From Plasmodium coatneyi (Eukaryota > Apicomplexa > Aconoidasida > Haemosporida > Plasmodiidae), in NCBI RefSeq assembly GCF_001680005.1, contig NC_033558.1, forward strand, positions 526,501 through 590,500: a DNA stretch of 64,000 nucleotides, read 5' to 3'. Numbering within the stretch: the first letter of the stretch is position 1; every line of letters starts with the position of its first letter. A program made the position numbers and the translations under genes. The notes under the pieces were generated by a model that saw only the letters and a list, made by a program, of their open reading frames with translations, was not told the origin of the DNA and searched no databases. This document shows positions 58,511-64,000 of this stretch, piece after piece.

Positions 58511-59913
58511 ATGGCAAAACCCGCAACAGCAGAACTGACGGTTCGTTATTCTTCTCTTCAAAATGAATAATTTAATGTCTCGCATAGAATGCTATATATC
58601 TGTAATATAATAGCAAGGTAAGGAATACACATAGAAGTATTCACTTACACATTTTACTCCATCCTAATTACACTTTCAGGGGGATCATTTGAAGAAATTA
58701 CCCTCAAGAAAAGCATATAGTAAATTTGATGGAGGGGGAAGTCATATTAGTACATTCTGCTCTTGGTTGAAAGATAAGGAGACTGAAGTAAGGAATAAGT
58801 TGGGGGACTGTGATAGTGATGGAAAATATGCCAATAAGATAGTAGGTGCCTACTGTGACGCATACTCGAACGGGGGGTCCAGCAATTCTTATGGTCAGGC
58901 TTGTCAATTTTTCTACTATTGGTTAGGTAATATATTATTCAACATATTAAATGTTAATTCACCTTTCGACACTGTGAAAAAAATCTATGAAAAATTAAAG
59001 GACGTTTCTACTGGAGGAAAAAATGGTTGTACAATTATATACAATGACAGTAAAATTGATAAAGACCTTTTTAAACATGCAAAAATAAAATATGACTACG
59101 AACAGGACTATGAGGAATTAATGAAGCAACTAAATCCACCCGGTAAAAAGTCTTGTACTGAGAAATATAACCAGCATCTAACAGCCATTAGAGATGCATG
59201 TGAGAAAGTGAAACAATATTGCGACGAAGGAGGGAAGGGACCACATAAGGATGGTCAATATTGTGACCAGTACCGTGCGGGGAAGGAGACAGATGCAAAT
59301 TACTGTAGGGAAGACAAGCTAAAAATACTAACATGTACTGAAGTAAAGGACACAGCAATTGTATCAGAGGACGAGGACCAACTTTCTCCATTCAGTCATG
59401 GGGCAATGGGGGACTCAACCAGCAGCATTCCCATTGTCTCTTCTATAGTCCCAATAATAGGATTACCAGCAGTTGCTGCATTCTTTTTATATAAAGTACA
59501 TAATTATTATCATTGTGTCTATATATACATATACACATACATGTATACATATATATATATATATAACTATATGTGTATATGTGTAATACATGTATTTACC
59601 CCTTTCCCCTTTTTTATTTGTTTAGTATAATCTTTTACCTTCATGGTTAAGTAGTCATTTTAGAAGTAGTGTAGGAAGAAGCAGGGAAAGGAGATCCATT
59701 GGACGTCACCACTTTGACGACGACACGTTAACTACAATAGGTTCAGTTGATACTTCAACAACAACAGAATTAACAGTAAACAATTCTACCATATATAATG
59801 GTAGGTCACCACTTAAAAGAAGAACAAATAATGGAAGAAAAGAACAACGGCAACATCAACAACAAAGGAACAACAACGAACAACGAAGGAACGTCCATTA
59901 TGGACGTATCTAA
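58511..59913 (+). CDS. KIR: KIR (pir-family) protein, three exons
   Basis: Exons 58511-58540 (proposed), 58680-59495 and 59626-59913 give about 377 residues, all phase 0. Exon 1 encodes MAKPATAELT and uses a GTTCGT donor, the same as in the KIR at 60197-61632. Exon 2 starts GDHLKKLPSRKAYSKF, has spaced cysteines, the motif CQFFYYWLGNILF, a Cys-rich C-terminal half, and a membrane segment (IVPIIGLPAVAAFFLYK). Exon 3, after a TA-rich intron, opens YNLLPSWLSSHF and carries basic RSRERRS and acidic FDDD. It continues into Thr-rich sequence, the STIYNGRSP motif, and a Gln/Asn-rich end. Exons 2 and 3 are firm. Exon 1 is inferred from phase, length and the shared donor. Confidence 0.88.
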
Positions 59914-60196
59914 TACTGCGCTCATCCTTAATTATGACATTCTCTTCCGCGTACATTTATAACATGCACGTCATGCCCTTTCTATGGTTCATTATTATTA
60001 TTATTATTTTATTCCCCCTTTTTTATTATGCACAAAGCACAATATACATTGTATAGTAATAATACACTTTTGGGGGAAAAAGGGGGTCGTCGTCGCCCTT
60101 CCCTTATATATATATTTACATTAGGGAAGGGGATATGTAATATTTTTTTTTTTTACAGCTTCAAGGGGGAAAGCCTTCCTTATTTAGTGTGTTGTT

Positions 60197-60602
60197 CTAC
60201 ATGCTACTATAACTAATATTGCTGTCCCTGTTTCCTGGTCTTCTACCATTATTTGTTCGTCCTTTTCTTCCAGGTGGTGCTCCTTCTTCATTATATAGGG
60301 TAGAAGCATCCGCTGTTGTTGATTCTGCTATAGAATCAGATATTGTGGACTCTGCTACTGTAGAATAATCTACTGTTAAGGTGTCGTCTTCTGTAAACGC
60401 ATCAAAATGATGTTCAATGGACCTTTTTCCTCTTCTGTTTCTTGTATTGATGTTGTTACTTTTACTTCCTCCTCCAAAATGTGTACGTAACAAAGATGGT
60501 AAGGAAGTGTACTGAAGTGCGAATGAAAGAAATGGAAGGGGAAGGAAAAAAGGGTGAGCATGTATACATATATACATATATATACATGTATATATGCGAC
60601 AG

Positions 60603-60634
<32 letters not shown>

Positions 60635-61632
60635 AAAAAAAAAATTTCTTTTCTTTTATTCTTTTCTTCTCTTTTTTTTAATTTACCTTATATAGAAGGG
60701 CAGTGATAGCGGTGCCAATTCCTATTGTTGCCAATGTACCAGATATGGCAGGAATAGTACTACTACTGCCTTCAGATGAGGCTGTATCGTCCATGGACTG
60801 AGAGCGTTCTGCAGGTTCTATACGATCCGATGCCTGTGCGGGAGCACATTTTAATTTCAATTGTCCATTGGTACCGTACTGATTACACTTACTGTTGAAT
60901 TCAGAACAGTAGGGATCAGAGCCCCTACTTCGGCAGAATTCGTATACTTTCCTATAAGCTGAACCAACTTTTTCGAGATATTTGCCATATTGCTGATCAC
61001 AATTGGACCCACTATCTTGTAATAGTACGTGCAAATCATTATAGTCTTGCCAATAGTCGAATATGGTTTTTCTGTGGTTGATTTCGTCTTTTTCAATAGT
61101 ACTGTCGCAAATAATTTCACATCCCTCTTCCTTGTGGTTAATATTCATATATTTACAGATCAAATTTAGAGTGGTCGGGACCATGTCAACATTCTCTGGA
61201 TTTTTGAATAAGAGGTCCCCTATCCAGTAATAGAAGAAATTCCAGCGTTCTTCATATAAGTTATCCTGCTCTGTCATACTAGATATACAGCAATAGGCAC
61301 TTACAGCCTCAACCGTATGTTCTGCAATAGTGGTATGTCCGCTTAAATTGTTTTTCAAGTCTTCGAGCCCCGGATAGCCGTCACACTTACCGCAGCCGTC
61401 ATTGAACTTCTTGTAGAAATGATTGTAGGAAGGCAATTTGTTTAAATCCTCCTGCTATAAGTGGTATTTGGTAGGTGTATATATATGTCATTATACACTT
61501 TATATTCTTTCATCTAATATATTATGTATATAAATTATTATTCGCGTACACATTATGAAATTATTCCATTTTGAGCATAGGAAGAAAACGAACCGATAAT
61601 ATTGCTTGCCCTTCCCCTGGTGATGGTGTCAT
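60197..61632 (-). CDS. KIR: KIR (pir-family) protein, three exons
   Basis: Reverse-strand exons 61632-61594, 61451-60687 and 60511-60197 join in phase 0 to about 372 residues. Exon 1 encodes MTPSPGEGQAILS, ending at a GTTCGT donor. Exon 2 opens LNKLPSYNHFYKKF with a Cys cluster (CGKC), then NFFYYWIGDLLF, CEIICDSTIEKDE, and a Cys-rich C-terminal part. The membrane segment is TIGIGTAITALLYK. Exon 3 opens YTSLPSLLRTHFGGG, with basic RNRRGKRS, Asp/Glu and Thr/Ser-rich sequence, STLYNEEGAP, and ends SYSSM. Intron 2 is short and rich in TATATA. It is transcribed away from the KIR at 58511-59913; the two are convergent and end 283 bases apart. No damage seen. Confidence 0.92.
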
Positions 61633-62071
61633 TGTTTTACTACACTGTATTTCCCATACAGAATAAAAATTTATAATAAGAATTGTTCCTTATGTTCCTA
61701 TATATTGAAATGAGCACATGGTTTAATTTTTTCGAATGATTTATAAGGAGATTATGTAGTTAATGAGTGTACATACATGTGCCAAGTACTTATTTTATTT
61801 ATCAGTACACATCTTCCAACTTTGTAGGCATTCATAATGCATTATATATATACATACATATATGCATGTGCATCCAAAATCATTATGTGTACAAATGGAG
61901 GTGAAAGTATAAGCGAATACACTGAAGTAATAGAACATCAAAAAAAAAAAGAAGCACATTTTTTATATATTCCTTTTTTCATTTATGCATTATATTATTG
62001 AATTTCATTTTACTATTCATAGCATTATATTACTACCTTTACTCGACCCACCCCCCACCCCCCTCAAATGC

Positions 62072-62079
62072 TGCATGCA
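62072..62079. promoter_or_regulatory. TGCATGCA palindrome, candidate ApiAP2 site
   Basis: Lies 440 bases upstream of the KIR start at 61632 (reverse strand). The word matches a known ApiAP2 binding site; use here is inference. Confidence 0.3.
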
Positions 62080-62334
62080 TAGAAGAGCGCAATTCCTTCT
62101 CGCTTCTTCTGTCCCTTCTTTCTTACAATATGTGCATGTGTACATCTATATATTTAATGAGGGAGGTACTCAAATTTATAAAATTAGTAGTGTGGTAGGC
62201 ATATAATACAAAAGAATTGTGTATTTATTGTATTCAGAAGGAAGAAAAAAGAAAAAAGTGCAGAAAAAAAAAAAAAAAAAGATAGGCAATCTACTTATTT
62301 TTTTTATAAGAACAAACACTCTTCTCATAATGTA

Positions 62335-62505
62335 TACACTCCTTCCACCTACCATCCACCTAACAACCTTCCTTCCAACCTACCACCCACCTAACAACCT
62401 TCCTTCCAACCTACCACCCACCTAACAACCTTCCTTCCAACCTACCACCCCTAACACAACCTTCCACCCACCTAACAACCTTCCACCCACCCCACACCCA
62501 CATTC
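62335..62505. repeat. 31-bp minisatellite downstream of a KIR gene
   Basis: The unit starting CCTTCCTTCCAACCTACCAC recurs at 62367, 62398 and 62429, with degenerate flanks. On the opposite strand it contains GTTGTTAGGTGGGTGGTAGG, the core of the minisatellite at 52374-52743. Confidence 0.9.
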
Positions 62506-62938
62506 GTTTCTTTTCTTCTTTTTTTTTTCTTTTCTTTTCTTTAATATTTTTTTATCCGTTATCTTTTTTTTTTTTATTTAAAATTTTTTTCTTTACATCG
62601 TATTAAAGTGCTTATGTTAATGCACAATTAATATAAGTTCAAAATTTTTTTTTTTATTTTATTTGGACTTTTATAAATTCTTTCACTAATGACCTAAGGT
62701 GTTCACCTATCCTTCTTTTTACAATTTTTTTTTTTTTCTTAATAATTTTTATTTTTACTAATTTCTATATTCTTTAAAGAAAAGAAAAGAAAGAAGAAAT
62801 GAAAGAAAAAAAAAAATGTCATTCTGTTCCTTTCCTTACACTGTAACAGTTTCATGGTTATCCACATGCTTGAGAGGTGGAAGAACATATTACATGTTGC
62901 TACCCAGGTTTTCCACATTCCACAATGTGTGTTACATT

Positions 62939-64000
62939 TCACATACGTTGATAACGTATATTTTTTTGTATTCGTTGCTGTTGTGGTTGTTTCTCCCTTC
63001 CTCTTCCATTATTTGTCCTCCTAGGTGATCTACCACCATTATAGATGGTAGATGCATCTGTTGAACCCAAAGTGGAACCTATAGTAGAACCCTCTATGGA
63101 ATATGTTGTTGAGGTGTCGTCGTCAAAGTCACGTTTAACAAAACTTCTTTTTCCTCTTCTTCCTCTAGGTTGCTTGTCGAATAAATTAGGTAGGAAATTA
63201 TACTAAAATAAAAAAAGGAAAGGGGTAAATACATATATACACATATATACATATATATACATACATATATATGGACATATATATATATGTATATATGTGT
63301 ATATATATAATGCACAACGTACAGTCTATTCTCTATATATTTGTCCGTTCATATAAAAAGAAGAATGGTGGTATATATTCCTTCCTATTTGTGTGTACAC
63401 ACACACACAACACATTTTTCTCAGTTGTTATTGCAACTAGTACCTTATATGAAAAGAAAGCAACGGCAGCACCAAGTGCTCCTATAGAAAATATGGATGA
63501 TATGGCTGCAGTGGTAGTGGTGGAGGGGGAAGAAGATGGGACATCGGAAGGTACTCGATCCGCTTCAGCCAGAGCCTCCTTTATATCTTTAAGATCTTGT
63601 GGCCTATAGGTTGCTAGGTGCCTCGCGTCTACTGTAGTGTCTACTTCAGCTCCTGTATTACATTGTAGTTTTTCCAGTTTTTTAGGATTTCCATCCTGTT
63701 GCTCATGCCCCTTCTTAATTATGTTACAATATGAATCACTATCAGGCTGCCCTATACAATCACCATACACTTCACTGTAAGTGGAATAACTACTTTGCAG
63801 ATAATCAGAGCAGGTACTATCACAAAATTTGGTACTATCCTCTACTTTCAGTTTTATAGTTGGATAGTTTATTAGGTATTCATATGCTGTTTTTTTTTTT
63901 TCGAAAATTTCCCTGCTATCATCATGGAATATTAGATCACAAGATTTATTCTCAGCTTTATTCTTCCACCTTCTGTAGATGTCCTCCATAACTTTTGAAA
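62939..64000 (-). CDS. KIR: KIR (pir-family) protein, partial (5' end outside window)
   Basis: Reverse-strand exon 2 runs from beyond 64000 to 63444, and exon 3 is 63202-62939. The visible part starts inside exon 2 (SKVMEDIYRRW), missing exon 1 and the hallmark LPS opening. It shows the family's SCDLIFHDDSREIF block, Cys pairs (CDSTCSDY) and a Ser/Thr-rich stretch. The membrane segment is IFSIGALGAAVAFFSYK, with a GTACTA donor. Exon 3 opens YNFLPNLFDKQPRGRRGKRS, then FDDDTSTTYS, STIYNGGRSP, and a Gln-rich end. The tail is closely similar to that of the KIR at 58511-59913. No stop or frameshift in the visible part. Confidence 0.9.

Larger units (their letters stand above)
61633..62938. other. 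Intergenic between two KIR genes
   Basis: Upstream region of the KIR at 60197-61632 and 3' region of the next KIR. It contains a TGCATGCA word, a 31-bp minisatellite and T-rich runs. No gene seen. Confidence 0.55.

Noticed and set aside
60197..60634. A separate 145-residue protein on the reverse strand
   Set aside because: Its first third is translated TATA-rich intron; from 60511 on it is the third exon of the KIR gene.

Overview
The window looks like a malaria-parasite nuclear chromosome of the simian clade, most likely Plasmodium knowlesi; the close relative P. coatneyi cannot be excluded from sequence alone. The evidence is a SICAvar antigen gene next to four KIR (pir-family) genes, plus an internal array of telomere-like heptads of the types CCCTAAA and CCCTGAA. 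Gene models also have short introns, low-complexity insertions inside conserved proteins, and long A or T tracts between genes.

Region 1 (about 1-41,100) is ordinary core chromosome with higher GC and conserved genes. In order these are: the C-terminal half of a dynein heavy chain (+); an eight-exon membrane-anchored thioredoxin-like protein (+); a large unknown coiled-coil protein (+); cytosolic-type seryl-tRNA synthetase (+); a nine-exon coiled-coil protein, possibly of the inner membrane complex (+); the calcium-dependent protein kinase CDPK4 (-); queuine tRNA-guanine transglycosylase (-); the TFIIE alpha subunit (-); an unknown two-exon protein (+); and a GDAP2-like macro plus CRAL-TRIO protein (-). 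From memory, the order dynein, SerRS, CDPK4 matches P. falciparum chromosome 7. These are housekeeping and stage-regulatory genes, not an operon.

Region 2 (about 41,100-45,360) is a transition. GC falls, genes stop, and a 1.5-kb array of degenerate telomere-like repeats (42,818-44,316) lies with its C-rich strand on the + strand, as at a left chromosome end. It contains a 63-bp higher-order repeat.

Region 3 (about 45,365-64,000) is AT-rich and holds species-specific antigen genes: one five-exon SICAvar (+), a KIR (-), a 4.8-kb stretch without a convincing gene, a KIR (+), a KIR (-), and a KIR (-) that runs off the right edge. SICAvar and KIR products are variant proteins associated with the infected red cell. 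Their introns and flanks carry unusual repeats: telomere-like G-rich heptads, a G-run island and a purine tract in SICAvar intron 3; a TTTCGC-containing repeat in intron 4; a 23-bp minisatellite in a KIR intron; and a related 31-bp minisatellite in a KIR flank.

Exon boundaries were worked out by hand from GT/AG sites, reading phase and family resemblance. No database search was possible.
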